From positions 4,411,001 to 4,475,000 of the forward strand of contig NZ_JAYERP010000001.1 of the NCBI RefSeq assembly GCF_034718895.1: a stretch of DNA of 64,000 nucleotides. The letters run 5' to 3'. Positions 7,291-16,512 of the stretch are shown here, piece by piece. The notes under the pieces were generated by a model. It saw only the letters and a list, made by a program, of their open reading frames with translations. It had not been told where the DNA came from and made no database searches. Position numbers and translations under genes: made by a program. How positions within the stretch are numbered: the stretch's first letter is position 1; every line of letters starts with the position of its first letter. This DNA is from Paenibacillus phoenicis (GTDB lineage Bacteria; Bacillota; Bacilli; Paenibacillales; Paenibacillaceae).

Positions 7291-10020
7291 ATGATCATAT
7301 CGGGACCATGGAAGCTGCAACATTTTGAGATTGGTGAGAAGCCGCCCTTGGAGCTGGCCGCCCCCGGCCTGGACGATCGCTTCTGGATCGAGACCAACGT
7401 CCCGAGCGACGTTCACTCGACGCTGCTCGCGCGTGGTTTGATCGATTCCCCGTATTACGGACACAACGATGCGAAATGCCGCTGGATCGAACGGAAGGAA
7501 TGGTGGTACCGCACGACGTTTGAGTTGGAGGCCATGCCGGGGGAAGCGGAGAGAATCGAGCTCGTATTTGAAGGGTTGGACACGTATGCGTCCGTCTTTG
7601 TCAACGGGCATGAAATCGGCTCAACCTCCAACATGTTCCGCTGCTATACATTTGATATTACGCGGATCGTCCGTGAGGGGCGGAACACGATAGCGGTCCG
7701 TTTTGATCCGCTGTATTTGCATCATCGGGACAAAGAGCAGCTCGAATGGTCCTCGTATACGAAGGAGCGGCAATGGATCCGCAAGGCGGCGATGAATTTT
7801 GGCTGGGATTGGGGGCCGCGGATCGTCACGACCGGGATCTGGGGACCGGTTCGGTTGGAACGCCATAAGCTGGCGAAGCTGACAAGCGTATATGCCGCAA
7901 CATTATCCGCGAGGGCGGAGGAAGCGGTGATCCAGGTAAGCGCAGAAGTGGAAGCGTACCGCTCCGGGACGGCGGCGGTGGCCGTCGCCCGCCTGCTGGA
8001 CGCGGAGGGCGAGGAGGTCGCGTCCGCTACACTTTCGGTGCTGGATGCGGGAGAGACCCTTGTAGGCAGACAAGCCGCGCTAAGGCGGGCCTTCCCGAAC
8101 GCGATCCATACGAAAGGGGCCGCATCGGCCGAACTGCGTGTTGCCTGCCCACGGCGATGGTGGACGCATGACTTGGGCGAACCTTATTTGTACACGTTGC
8201 AAGTGACGCTTTTGGCCGGTGATGAAGAGATTGACCGTTACGAGCAGCCCTTTGGCATACGGACGCTGGAATTATCGCTGCAACAACCTGACGGCAGCCC
8301 TTCGTTTGCTTTTATCCTTAATGGCATTAAGGTTTATGCCAAGGGAGCCAACTGGATTCCGGCGGATCATCTGATCGGATCGATTCCGGAGTCGACGTAC
8401 CGTGGATTAATCGAACTGGCCGTGGAAGGGCAAATGAACATGCTGCGCGTATGGGCGGGCGGCATTTATGAGAAAGAGATTTTTTACGAGGAGTGCGACC
8501 GGCGCGGGGTGCTGGTGTGGCAGGATTTCGCTTTTGCTAATGCGTTGTTTCCGGACTTCAACCGTGACTTTATGGACAATGTGCGGCAGGAAATTATCGA
8601 TAACGTCAAGCGGCTGCGGAACCGGGCTTCGTTGGCGCTATGGTGCGGCAATAACGAAATCGACTGGCTGTATGACATGAAGTCGGCTGCTGGGGATATT
8701 ACCGGGGATTTTTTTGGAGAGACGATTTATCATGAGCTGATTCCTGGCTTGCTGGCCGAGCTGGATCCGTATCGACCGTATTGGCCTTCGTCGCCGTATG
8801 GGGCGCAGGATGGGTATGATGCCAACGATCCAAATCATGGGGACCGCCATAACTGGCAGGTGTGGCATGGGTCGGTGTATCCGCGCATGCAGGGCGAGAA
8901 GCCGTTGCTGGATTACAGCATCGAGGGCGTCACGTTCAAAAATTTTAAAAAAGACTTTGCCTTGTTTAGCAGCGAGTTTGGCATGCACGCTTCCGCAAAC
9001 CGGTATACGCTGGAGAAGAACATCCCGGAGGGGCAGTTTACTTGGGGGAGCGCCGAGATGGCGTACCGGAACAAGGATACGAATCACCGCAAAGGGATTT
9101 TGCTCATGGAGGGCTATACCGGGATTCCGCAGGATATCGAGGAGTATATGAATTTCTCCATGTTAACGCAGGCCGAAGGGCTAAAATACGGGATCGAGCA
9201 TTATCGCCGACATCGTCATCGGAACAGCGGTGCGCTGGTGTGGCAGCTCAACGACAGCTGGCCGGGGACGAGCTGGTCAATGATCGATTACGAGCTGTTG
9301 CCGAAGGCTTCGTATTACTATGGGAAGAAGTTTTTTCATCCGGTGCTCCTGTCCCTGGAGCATGAACCGGGCGAGCCGCTGCGCGTGTGGGTCGTGAACG
9401 ACACGCTCGAGCAGCTGGAGGGGACCGTGACGTTAACGGTACATCCTTTGGTTTGGCAGGACGGAGTGGCCGAAGCGGCGGAAGCATCAGAAGATGCGGG
9501 AGACAGGGGCGCTCGTCAGTTTACGTTTACGGCGATGGTGCCGCCGCAAACGGCGCTGCTGCTCGGAAGCTTGGATGAGGCGGAGGCGCTGGTGGGTTTG
9601 GCGCCGGAGGAGGTGCTGGTGGAGCTGAGCGCCGCCGGGTTCAGCGCACCGGTGAACCGCTACTACCTGCGCGATCCGAAGGATATCCGACTACCTGCGA
9701 CCGAGCTGGACGTGCAGGTGGACGAAGCAGAGCAGACCGTCACGGTCACCGTCTCCGGCCAAGCTATCGCCCGTCTGGTCAAGCTGGAGATGCCGCTAGG
9801 CCAGGTCCGCTACAGCGACAACTACTTCGACCTGCTGCCGGGCGAGAGCCGGACGGTGCGCCTCCGGCATCCGGGCGGCTTGCCGCTGCCCTGGGCGGCG
9901 CTGCGAGTCGGCGCCCTGAACGCCGCCGCCGGGCCGGGCAAGCGCTATGGCGGGCGGCTGCGGGGCACGTTACTGCGCCCGCGTAACGGAACGAGAAGAC
10001 CTTCCGTTAGATTTTTTTAG
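7291..10020 (+). CDS. Beta-mannosidase, glycoside hydrolase family 2
   Basis: This 909-residue enzyme would cleave terminal beta-mannose from oligosaccharides taken up by the transporter. There is no signal peptide, so it should be cytoplasmic. The GH2 architecture is clear: a jelly-roll domain with NFGWDWGPRIVTTGIW, immunoglobulin-like domains, and a TIM barrel with the acid/base Glu456 in WCGNNEID and the nucleophile Glu562 in SSEFGMHA. The start ATG follows AAAAGAGGGACG. The last 15 or so residues, rich in Arg, are encoded by the beginning of a dispersed intergenic repeat rather than by ordinary GH2 sequence, so the natural C-terminus has probably been altered. Confidence 0.93.
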   Translation: MIISGPWKLQHFEIGEKPPLELAAPGLDDRFWIETNVPSDVHSTLLARGLIDSPYYGHNDAKCRWIERKEWWYRTTFELEAMPGEAERIELVFEGLDTYASVFVNGHEIGSTSNMFRCYTFDITRIVREGRNTIAVRFDPLYLHHRDKEQLEWSSYTKERQWIRKAAMNFGWDWGPRIVTTGIWGPVRLERHKLAKLTSVYAATLSARAEEAVIQVSAEVEAYRSGTAAVAVARLLDAEGEEVASATLSVLDAGETLVGRQAALRRAFPNAIHTKGAASAELRVACPRRWWTHDLGEPYLYTLQVTLLAGDEEIDRYEQPFGIRTLELSLQQPDGSPSFAFILNGIKVYAKGANWIPADHLIGSIPESTYRGLIELAVEGQMNMLRVWAGGIYEKEIFYEECDRRGVLVWQDFAFANALFPDFNRDFMDNVRQEIIDNVKRLRNRASLALWCGNNEIDWLYDMKSAAGDITGDFFGETIYHELIPGLLAELDPYRPYWPSSPYGAQDGYDANDPNHGDRHNWQVWHGSVYPRMQGEKPLLDYSIEGVTFKNFKKDFALFSSEFGMHASANRYTLEKNIPEGQFTWGSAEMAYRNKDTNHRKGILLMEGYTGIPQDIEEYMNFSMLTQAEGLKYGIEHYRRHRHRNSGALVWQLNDSWPGTSWSMIDYELLPKASYYYGKKFFHPVLLSLEHEPGEPLRVWVVNDTLEQLEGTVTLTVHPLVWQDGVAEAAEASEDAGDRGARQFTFTAMVPPQTALLLGSLDEAEALVGLAPEEVLVELSAAGFSAPVNRYYLRDPKDIRLPATELDVQVDEAEQTVTVTVSGQAIARLVKLEMPLGQVRYSDNYFDLLPGESRTVRLRHPGGLPLPWAALRVGALNAAAGPGKRYGGRLRGTLLRPRNGTRRPSVRFF

Positions 10021-10060
10021 CGGCGTTTTTTCGCAGAATAAGCGCACTACGTTCCGTTAC
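9983..10060. repeat. TAACGG-type dispersed intergenic repeat, cluster 1
   Basis: One forward unit starts TAACGGAAC at 9984 and an inverted unit ends GTTCCGTTAC at 10060, so the element has inverted ends. The forward unit contains the AGACCTT core and the inverted unit a variant of it. The same roughly 26-bp unit recurs at 29983-30170 and 52410-52595. The left end overlaps the 3-prime end of the beta-mannosidase gene. Confidence 0.7.
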
Positions 10061-10082
10061 ACTTGCCCGCCGCCCGCGGCGC

Positions 10083-10122
10083 AAAAAAGGGGAACGCCTC
10101 CACATCTTGTGGAGGCGTTTTT
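10083..10122. terminator. Bidirectional intrinsic terminator
   Basis: CGCCTCCAC and GTGGAGGCG form a 9-bp stem around ATCTT. TTTTT follows on the + strand, and a T-rich run (TTCCCCTTTTTT) follows on the - strand. It separates the convergent beta-mannosidase and antiporter genes. Confidence 0.9.
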
Positions 10123-10129
10123 GGCATTG

Positions 10130-12139
10130 CTATTCCTCGTGCTCGAAGAGGGTGATGCCTTCGATTTGGTTGATCGTTCTGCGCAGCTCCCGGGCTTGCT
10201 CCCGGCTGATTTCGCCGTTTTCGAACATGCGGTTGACTTCCGCACGTTCGGCATCCATAACCAGCAGCCGCAGCTCTTCCTTCTGCGCTTCCGTCTTCTC
10301 GTTGAATGGATTCGCGGAGCCTTTCAACCGAGCGATGGCGCGCTTGTAATCCAGGATGACGTATTGAATGACGTTGTCGGAAGCGTCTCCTTTTTTCAAC
10401 CCCTGTAAATACTCGAGTGCTGCTTGCAAGGCCTTCAGGTGGATGTCCCGCCCTACGGCCTTCATGTTGTCATCTTTGTATTTCCGTCTCGCCCGCCGGA
10501 AATCCCGTACTGTCGTACCAACCAGGAAGAAGAAGCGGGAGCTTCCGCTTTGCGACAGCTTCTCTTCACGGTGATCCAAAGCCTTCTCGAAGGTTTCATA
10601 CATGACTTTGTCTATGCTGCCTTCTTGGACGGCTTGCTGGATGTAGTTGCGTTCTACCTTCAGTGCGGCCCGGTGCAGTTCGGTGATTTTCCCGATCATT
10701 TCTGGCCGATCCAGCCGCTGGGCTCCCCATTGATCCAAAGCGGGCTTAAGGAGCCGGCTATACTCATCCATAAGCTGATAGGCCGCGACCTTATTGTCCT
10801 CGTCCATGACCTCTTTGATTTTGTTTAGCGCAACGCGCAGCACGCGGGTCCGAGCTTCGTTATAATCGAGGAACGGACTGTCCTCTTCGCCTGGCGCGGC
10901 CCCTTTGCTAAGCATCGGCAATAAGATCGTGGCCGCAATCAACGTAAACAAGATGACGCCCGCTGCCAAGAACAGAATCAATGACCGTTCCGGGAACGGC
11001 CCGCCGCTGGCAACCACATAAGGGATAGACAGGACACCGGCCATCGTCACCGCGCCGCGGACCCCGGTCAAGGTGAGCAGCAGGCTGGACTTCACCGTAG
11101 GTTTATCCCCTTTGCCTTTTTTGTAATCATGAATGGCAAATAAATGCGACCAGATAAAACGAATCCCCAGGATTCCAACCCCAACAATGAGCACGTACCC
11201 AATCGCCAGCACATTGTTAATATTCGGGTTAGCGACAGTATCCTGAATCGACGACGGGATGTTCAGACCAAGCAGCAGGAAGACAACCCCGTTCAGGACG
11301 AACAGCAGCGTGGACCAAATATTTTCCGTTAACAATTGTTCCTTGGCCAGCATCGTTTCCGTCCGCTCCCGCACCAGCGAATGCACGATACCGCCGACAA
11401 CAACGGCAATAACGCCGGAAGCATGCAGGAATTCCTCCGTCACGATAAAGATCAGGAACGGCGTGAGAATTTGCAGCAGCGAGTGCAGCGTGGCATCCTT
11501 AATCCCTTGTTTGAGCAGCGAGAACCGGATCCAAGCCATCATCAAGCTGAGCACTAAACCAAGCAAGGCCCCGATCACGAACATATAGGAGAAGTCATAT
11601 AACGCTTCTTTCAGAGAAAAATACCCCGTCACGACCGCCGCAACCGCGTAGTTGAAAGCGACCAAGCCGGAGGCGTCGTTGATCAACGATTCACCCCGGA
11701 CCAGATTCAGCACTTTCTCCGGGATATGAATCCGCTTGGCGATACCGTTGACGGCCACCGGGTCGGTAGGGGACAGGATTGCCGCCAATGCAAATGCCGC
11801 GGCCAGCGGAATGTCAGGAATCACGGCATGGATGAGGTAGCCGCCTCCCAGCGTAGTTAACACGACGAGGACGATGGCGTTCCCGAGAATCGCCCCGCGC
11901 ATATTCCATAGTTGGTCGCGAGGGAAATACCTGCCGTCGTTGTACAACAGGGGGGCTACGAATAGCAACAAAAACCATTCCGTTTCAAGCTCTAGCGAAA
12001 ACTCTTTGTAGGCCAGCGCGATGAGGATCCCGAGAGCGATTTGAGTAAGTGCGGTTGGGATCATCGGGATGTAGTGGCTGATGATGTTGGAAACCACCAG
12101 ACAGATGAGCAGCAAAATGACAGTAATCAGTAAATCCAT
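10130..12139 (-). CDS. Na+/H+ antiporter, CPA1 family
   Basis: This 669-residue membrane protein exchanges sodium (or potassium) for protons and helps with pH and salt homeostasis. The N-terminal 400 or so residues contain about twelve hydrophobic segments with the CPA1 signatures AAILSPTDPVAV and GESLINDASGLVAF, the latter carrying the ion-binding Asn-Asp pair. A long, charged, helical cytoplasmic tail of about 250 residues follows, as in bacterial NhaP/YjcE-type proteins. The start ATG follows GGAAGGACG. It has its own promoter and is separated from nrdB by a terminator. Confidence 0.93.
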   Translation of the reverse strand: MDLLITVILLLICLVVSNIISHYIPMIPTALTQIALGILIALAYKEFSLELETEWFLLLFVAPLLYNDGRYFPRDQLWNMRGAILGNAIVLVVLTTLGGGYLIHAVIPDIPLAAAFALAAILSPTDPVAVNGIAKRIHIPEKVLNLVRGESLINDASGLVAFNYAVAAVVTGYFSLKEALYDFSYMFVIGALLGLVLSLMMAWIRFSLLKQGIKDATLHSLLQILTPFLIFIVTEEFLHASGVIAVVVGGIVHSLVRERTETMLAKEQLLTENIWSTLLFVLNGVVFLLLGLNIPSSIQDTVANPNINNVLAIGYVLIVGVGILGIRFIWSHLFAIHDYKKGKGDKPTVKSSLLLTLTGVRGAVTMAGVLSIPYVVASGGPFPERSLILFLAAGVILFTLIAATILLPMLSKGAAPGEEDSPFLDYNEARTRVLRVALNKIKEVMDEDNKVAAYQLMDEYSRLLKPALDQWGAQRLDRPEMIGKITELHRAALKVERNYIQQAVQEGSIDKVMYETFEKALDHREEKLSQSGSSRFFFLVGTTVRDFRRARRKYKDDNMKAVGRDIHLKALQAALEYLQGLKKGDASDNVIQYVILDYKRAIARLKGSANPFNEKTEAQKEELRLLVMDAERAEVNRMFENGEISREQARELRRTINQIEGITLFEHEE

Positions 12140-12189
12140 GAAAGCAACGTCCTTCCGATGTGTCCGGGCACTGGGCCGATTTGGTATTG

Positions 12190-12195
12190 ATTATA
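12190..12195 (-). promoter_or_regulatory. Extended -10 promoter of the antiporter gene
   Basis: On the - strand, TATGCTATAAT is a consensus -10 hexamer with the TGN extension. It lies about 50 bp upstream of the antiporter start codon. No good -35 hexamer is visible, which is tolerated with an extended -10. Confidence 0.6.
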
Positions 12196-12243
12196 GCATA
12201 TCCGAATTTCTTAAACCGAATTTAAACGGACAACTTCTTTTAA

Positions 12244-12280
12244 CGAAAAAAAAGCTCCTCCGCAGCCGATGCGGAAGAGC
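12244..12280 (-). terminator. Intrinsic terminator after nrdB
   Basis: On the - strand, GCTCTTCCGC pairs with GCGGAGGAGC and is followed by eight T residues. It closes the ribonucleotide reductase cluster. Confidence 0.9.
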
Positions 12281-12312
12281 AAGAAGCAGTTTCACTTAGG
12301 TAACCCCAGGTA

Positions 12313-13344
12313 TTACAGGTCATCGAACCCGTTGTCGTCGCCGACCTTGCCGTAGTTGCGGGATTTGGCCTCGAAAAAGTCCGTTTTCGTTGCGTTCAAC
12401 GCTTCGTCGGAGAACGGCTTGATCCACGGCATGCAGTTGATATCCACGCCCGCGTACGCTTTCTCCAGCCCCATTAACGTCAACCGTTTGTTGGCGATGT
12501 ATTTAATGTAATCGGACAATTCGTTTAAGTCGATGCCGGGGACATTTTTTAACGTATAGTGCGCCCAGTTCGTCTCCAGTTCTACCGCCCGGTCGATCGT
12601 GCGGTATGCGTAATCGATATTTTCCTTCGTGTTTAATTCCGGATAATCGATCAGCAGTTGCTTGAACACTTCGGCGAAGAAGTAGCAGTGCTGGTTCTCA
12701 TCCCGTTGGATGTACGAGATCATTTGGCTGGTGCCCATCATTTTCTGATCGCGTGCGAGGTTGTAGAAGAACGCAAACGTACTATAAAAGAAGATGCCCT
12801 CAAGAATAAGATCCGCCACCAGCGCTTCAAAAAACGATTGCGGCGTCGGTTCATCACGGAAGTTCTGATAGATGTTGGCGATAAATTTGTTGCGGTCCAG
12901 CAGCACCGGATCATGCTTCCAGTACTCGAAAATTTCTTTCTGCTCCTGCTCCGACACGATCGAGGACAGCACGTAGGAGTAGGATTGGTTATGGACCACT
13001 TCCTGTTGCCCGATGATCGCCGAGATCGCCTCCAGCGATGAGTCGGTGAAGTAGCGCTTTACATCGCCCACAAACATCGTCTGCATCGAGTCGAGCACGG
13101 CCAAGAGCGAGATGTTGATCTTGAAGGTGCGCTGCTCTTCCGGATCGAGCAGGGCGAATTGCTGCGCATCTTTGGCCATCGGGATTTCGTCGGCGATCCA
13201 GTGGTTGAGCAGCAGCACCTTGTACAGCTTGTACATATGAGGCATGCGAATGTCGTTCCAGTTCAGGATGCCCGAGCATTCGCCGCCGATGATGCGCGTT
13301 GATTTGTTGGGGGCTTCGGTATTAAAAATCGTTTGAAGTTGCAT
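12313..13344 (-). CDS. nrdB: Class I ribonucleotide reductase, small (radical) subunit
   Basis: This 343-residue di-iron protein generates the tyrosyl radical used by the large subunit to make deoxynucleotides aerobically. The metal and radical residues expected for class Ia are visible: Asp in AVLDSMQTMF, Glu and His in QQEVVHNQSYSY with the radical Tyr four residues after His, Glu in LEGIFFYS, and Glu plus His in QRDENQHCYF. The start ATG follows AAGGAGCGAAATCCC. It lies on the same strand as nrdA but is separated from it by nearly 700 bp of repeat-rich DNA. Confidence 0.95.
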   Translation of the reverse strand: MQLQTIFNTEAPNKSTRIIGGECSGILNWNDIRMPHMYKLYKVLLLNHWIADEIPMAKDAQQFALLDPEEQRTFKINISLLAVLDSMQTMFVGDVKRYFTDSSLEAISAIIGQQEVVHNQSYSYVLSSIVSEQEQKEIFEYWKHDPVLLDRNKFIANIYQNFRDEPTPQSFFEALVADLILEGIFFYSTFAFFYNLARDQKMMGTSQMISYIQRDENQHCYFFAEVFKQLLIDYPELNTKENIDYAYRTIDRAVELETNWAHYTLKNVPGIDLNELSDYIKYIANKRLTLMGLEKAYAGVDINCMPWIKPFSDEALNATKTDFFEAKSRNYGKVGDDNGFDDL

Positions 13345-13395
13345 GGGATTTCGCTCCTTAATTTGTGTTGAGTAAGTTGTACATGGAATGGGATT

Positions 13396-13522
13396 TGCGG
13401 GATCAGGCCGCCGGCTGAAATGTTCTTCCGATCGCTGTTGCTCGCGGATTTCTCTGGTTGGACTAGATTCAGAAGTTGTAGAAATCCGCTCACAAAGGCG
13501 AACGTCTGGCCCTGATCCCGCA
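13396..13522. repeat. Long imperfect palindrome upstream of nrdB
   Basis: TGCGGGATCAGG at 13396-13407 is the exact reverse complement of 13511-13522. Inside it, GCGGATTTCT at 13444-13453 pairs with 13480-13489, and further partial pairing lies between. Transcribed from nrdA towards nrdB, this would fold into a hairpin of about 127 nt ending about 50 bp before the nrdB start. It could be an mRNA processing or stability element or a small mobile repeat. Confidence 0.55.
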
Positions 13523-13529
13523 TGTATAT

Positions 13530-13996
13530 ATGTTCAAAAATGTGAGCGCATCCCCGCAGGGGATAGCGCCTCCGAGCACGCAGTTACGTATAAAGCGCCC
13601 CTGCTGCTCTCTCGTCTTGCACCAAAAGTAAGTGTATCCCGAAGGGACAACGCCTCATTGCACGTGGTTTCGCCAGTAACGCCCCAAAGTCGCAGTCCCC
13701 GCCTCCGCAGGAGCGCCACAGTAGAGCGGGCCCGAAGGGCGGCAAGCGGCTCATCCCGCCTGCGTCCCCCCGGGTGCGCCGAAAGCAGCAGTCCTGAGCA
13801 GCACGGTTTACCAGGTCACCCGGGAGCGCCAAAAGTAAGACGTACCCGAAGGGGGAAAAGCGTTCCACGAGCCAACCTCAGCGATTCCCCGCAGGGGAGA
13901 GCGTGCAGGAGCGCCTCTTGCACTCCCGCGTTCTTCCCATTTGCGGGAGACCAGAGGGCAGCAGGCCCTCGGACGCCCTCCCTTACGGTAAGGGAG
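13530..13996. repeat. Degenerate tandem repeat array in the nrdA-nrdB gap
   Basis: About 470 bp consist of degenerate units spaced roughly 50-95 bp. Each contains a mini-hairpin such as CCCCGCAGGGG, TCCCGAAGGGA, GCCCGAAGGGC or CCCGAAGGGG, and several carry a preceding CCAAAAGTAAG-like box (near 13623 and 13830). The array ends with a perfect hairpin CTCCCTTACGGTAAGGGAG. I see no credible gene here; the open frames are short and unlike known proteins. Confidence 0.55.
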
Positions 13997-14030
13997 AGGT
14001 GGGGTGGGTTGAGGTCTTGGTTGAGATCAC

Positions 14031-16364
14031 TCAGGAGGCACAACTTTCGCACTCCTCAATCGTCAACGCCCGGCTCCGCACATAATACGTCGACTTCAAC
14101 CCGGCCTTCCAAGCATGCAGATGCAGGTCAAGGAAGTCAGTAGCCCGGATGTCCGGCCGCACGTACAGGTTGAAGCTTTGGCCTTGGTCGACGTGGCGCT
14201 GGCGCGCGCCAGCCATTTCGATCGACCAATGCTGGTCGATCAGGAACGCGGTCTTGTAGTACCAGATCGTTTTTTCGGACAGGTCCGGTGCCGGGTTGGC
14301 GATTTTGTACGTCGTCTTCTCCTCATACGAAAGCAGCTCGTACAACGGATCGATGCTGGCGGTCGAGCCGGCGATGATCGAGGTTGATCCGTTGGGGGCG
14401 ATCGCGAACATCCAGGCGTTGCGAACGCCGTTCTCGCGCACTTCCTTCTGCAGCTCACGCCATTGCTCGGTCGTCACGTATTTGCCTTCGCGCGTGCCGT
14501 CAACGTAACCGCGGGACTCGAAGTACTGCCCCGTTTCCCAGTCAGAGCCGGCAAACTTCGGATATTTGCCTTTTTCCTTGGCGAGCTCCATGCTGGATTT
14601 GATCAGCAGGTAGTTGATCTTTTCATAAAGCGCGTCGTTGTATTCAACCGCCTCCTGGGATTCCCAACGGATGCCTTCGAGCGCCAGCAGATGGTGCAGG
14701 CCAAATGTGCCAAGTCCGATCGCCCGATATTGGCTGTTCGTATACTGCGCTTGCAGCACTTCGATATTGTTGATATCGATCACGTTATCGAGCATCCGCG
14801 TCTGAATCGGCACCAGCCGCTCCAGCACGCCGGCCGGCACCGCGCGGGCCAGATGGATCGAGTTCAGGTTGCAGACGACGAAATCGCCAGGGATTTTGGA
14901 CACGACGATCCGGGTTTGTCCGTCCTTCGTCACCAGTTCCTCTTGCTCGACGACGGTCGGCGATTGATTTTGCATAATCTCCGTACACAGGTTGGACGAG
15001 TAAATCATCCCATGCGCCCGGTTCGGGTTCGCCCGGTTTACCGTATCGCGATAGAACATGTAGGGCGTGCCGGTCTCCAGCTGCGATTTCATGATTCGCT
15101 TCATGATATCGATCGCCGGCATCGTGATGCGCGACAGGGTAGGGTGGGCAACGGCTTCGGCGTATTTTTCACGAAAGCTGCCTTTCCCAAGCTCCTCATC
15201 ATAGAAATCCTCCAGCCCCAATGGGCGGCCGTTCTCATCCTTCCAGCCCATCGTTTTCTTCACTTCGTGCGGGCAGAACAGATGCCATTCCCCGCGGGCC
15301 TCCACCGCCTCCATGAACAGGTCAGGCAGGCACACGCCGTGGAAGACGTCATGCGCGCGCATCCGCTCGTCGCCGTTGTTCAGCTTCAGATCGAGGAAGG
15401 CAAGAATATCTTTGTGAAAAACGTCCAAATAAACCGCGATCGCACCTTTACGCGTTCCGAGCTGGTCGACGCTGACGGCGGTGTTGTTCAGCTGGCGAAT
15501 CCAGGGAATAACGCCGGAGCTGGTGTTCTTGTGGCCGCGGATGTCCGAGCCGCGCGCGCGGACCTTACCGAGGTAAACGCCGATGCCGCCGCCCATTTTG
15601 CTCAAGCGGGCTACATCCGTATTGGAGTCGAAGATACCCTCAAGGGAATCGTCGACAGTATCGATGAAGCAGCTGGAGAGCTGGCCGGCTACTTTTTTAC
15701 CGGCATTGGACATCGTTGGCGTCGCCGCAGTCATATAAAGGTTGCTCATCGCCCAATACGCTTCCTTCACCAGCTCCAGACGCTTCTCTTCCGGCTCCTT
15801 ATGCATCAGGTACATGGCGATGACCATGTAGCGCTCCTGCGGCAGCTCCATCGTCCGTCCGTCGAAGTCGGTGGCCAGGTAACGCTCCGTCAGCGTGAGC
15901 AGGCCGATGTAGTCGAACAGCAGGTCGCAGGACGGGTCAATCGTGCGGCCCAGCTCTTCAATCTGCTCCTTCGTATAGCACTCCAGCAGCTCCTCGCGGT
16001 AAATGCCCAGCTGGCAGAGCTCGGTGATCAGGTGATAGAACGAGCCGTAAGGCTCTTCCGGGTAGGCTTTGTAGCGACGATTGACGGCCGCTTTTTTGTA
16101 CAGGGAAGTGAGCAGGGAGCGGGCCGCTGCATATTTCCAATCGGGCTCATCTTTGCTGACGAGCTCCAGTGCGGACATCGTAAACGCGTTGCTAATTTCT
16201 TCACCGGTCACCACATCCCGGCGCAGCTTTGCATTGACGCCGCGCAGCAGGCGCTCTTTATCGACGTTATGTAATCCTTGCAAAATTCGGTCAGCATAGA
16301 CGCCAAGGCGTGCGCTGTCAAACGCAAGCTGTCGGTTATTTGGTTTTGTCACTAGAGTAGGCAT
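14031..16364 (-). CDS. nrdA: Class I ribonucleotide reductase, large subunit
   Basis: This 777-residue catalytic subunit reduces ribonucleoside diphosphates. An N-terminal ATP-cone (about 1-95) provides overall activity control. The barrel shows the catalytic segment NLCTEI, the redox Cys of QLSSCFIDTVDDSLEGI, and GIGVYLGKVRARGS. The C-terminal tail ends CESCAS, giving the CxxC pair that thioredoxin reduces. The ATG follows GTGAGGATTTATCTC; an in-frame GTG five codons earlier overlaps the ribosome binding site and is rejected. It lies between nrdG and nrdB on the - strand. Confidence 0.95.
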   Translation of the reverse strand: MPTLVTKPNNRQLAFDSARLGVYADRILQGLHNVDKERLLRGVNAKLRRDVVTGEEISNAFTMSALELVSKDEPDWKYAAARSLLTSLYKKAAVNRRYKAYPEEPYGSFYHLITELCQLGIYREELLECYTKEQIEELGRTIDPSCDLLFDYIGLLTLTERYLATDFDGRTMELPQERYMVIAMYLMHKEPEEKRLELVKEAYWAMSNLYMTAATPTMSNAGKKVAGQLSSCFIDTVDDSLEGIFDSNTDVARLSKMGGGIGVYLGKVRARGSDIRGHKNTSSGVIPWIRQLNNTAVSVDQLGTRKGAIAVYLDVFHKDILAFLDLKLNNGDERMRAHDVFHGVCLPDLFMEAVEARGEWHLFCPHEVKKTMGWKDENGRPLGLEDFYDEELGKGSFREKYAEAVAHPTLSRITMPAIDIMKRIMKSQLETGTPYMFYRDTVNRANPNRAHGMIYSSNLCTEIMQNQSPTVVEQEELVTKDGQTRIVVSKIPGDFVVCNLNSIHLARAVPAGVLERLVPIQTRMLDNVIDINNIEVLQAQYTNSQYRAIGLGTFGLHHLLALEGIRWESQEAVEYNDALYEKINYLLIKSSMELAKEKGKYPKFAGSDWETGQYFESRGYVDGTREGKYVTTEQWRELQKEVRENGVRNAWMFAIAPNGSTSIIAGSTASIDPLYELLSYEEKTTYKIANPAPDLSEKTIWYYKTAFLIDQHWSIEMAGARQRHVDQGQSFNLYVRPDIRATDFLDLHLHAWKAGLKSTYYVRSRALTIEECESCAS

Positions 16365-16461
16365 GAGATAAATCCTCACTTTCCATATATTAAGGTAGGA
16401 TGAAGGCTGCAGATGGGTGGTGGTACCCCAAATCTTGAATGTTCAAATTGCAGATAATCAG

Positions 16462-16490
16462 TGAAAAAAGGGGCGCAATCAAGTTGCGCT
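16462..16490 (-). terminator. Intrinsic terminator after nrdG
   Basis: On the - strand, GCGCAAC pairs with the following TTGCGC, after which comes CCCTTTTTT. It lies between nrdG and nrdA, so nrdAB is either expressed by read-through or from its own promoter. I do not see a clear promoter in the remaining 100 bp. Confidence 0.8.
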
Positions 16491-16512
16491 CAGGATCAAT
16501 AAGATCAATCAG

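Noticed and set aside
9983..10060. CRISPR-like array in the TAACGG repeat clusters
   Set aside because: The units occur in both orientations with irregular spacing and few copies, and no cas genes are present.
14463..16274. A 603-codon open frame antisense to nrdA
   Set aside because: It lies entirely opposite a clear ribonucleotide reductase gene, has no ribosome binding site, and its product is His/Arg/Val-rich nonsense typical of GC-rich antisense frames.
16380..16460. A second pair of NrdR boxes before nrdA
   Set aside because: Only one weak AT-rich match (CCTTAATATATGGAA) was found, with no partner at the right spacing.
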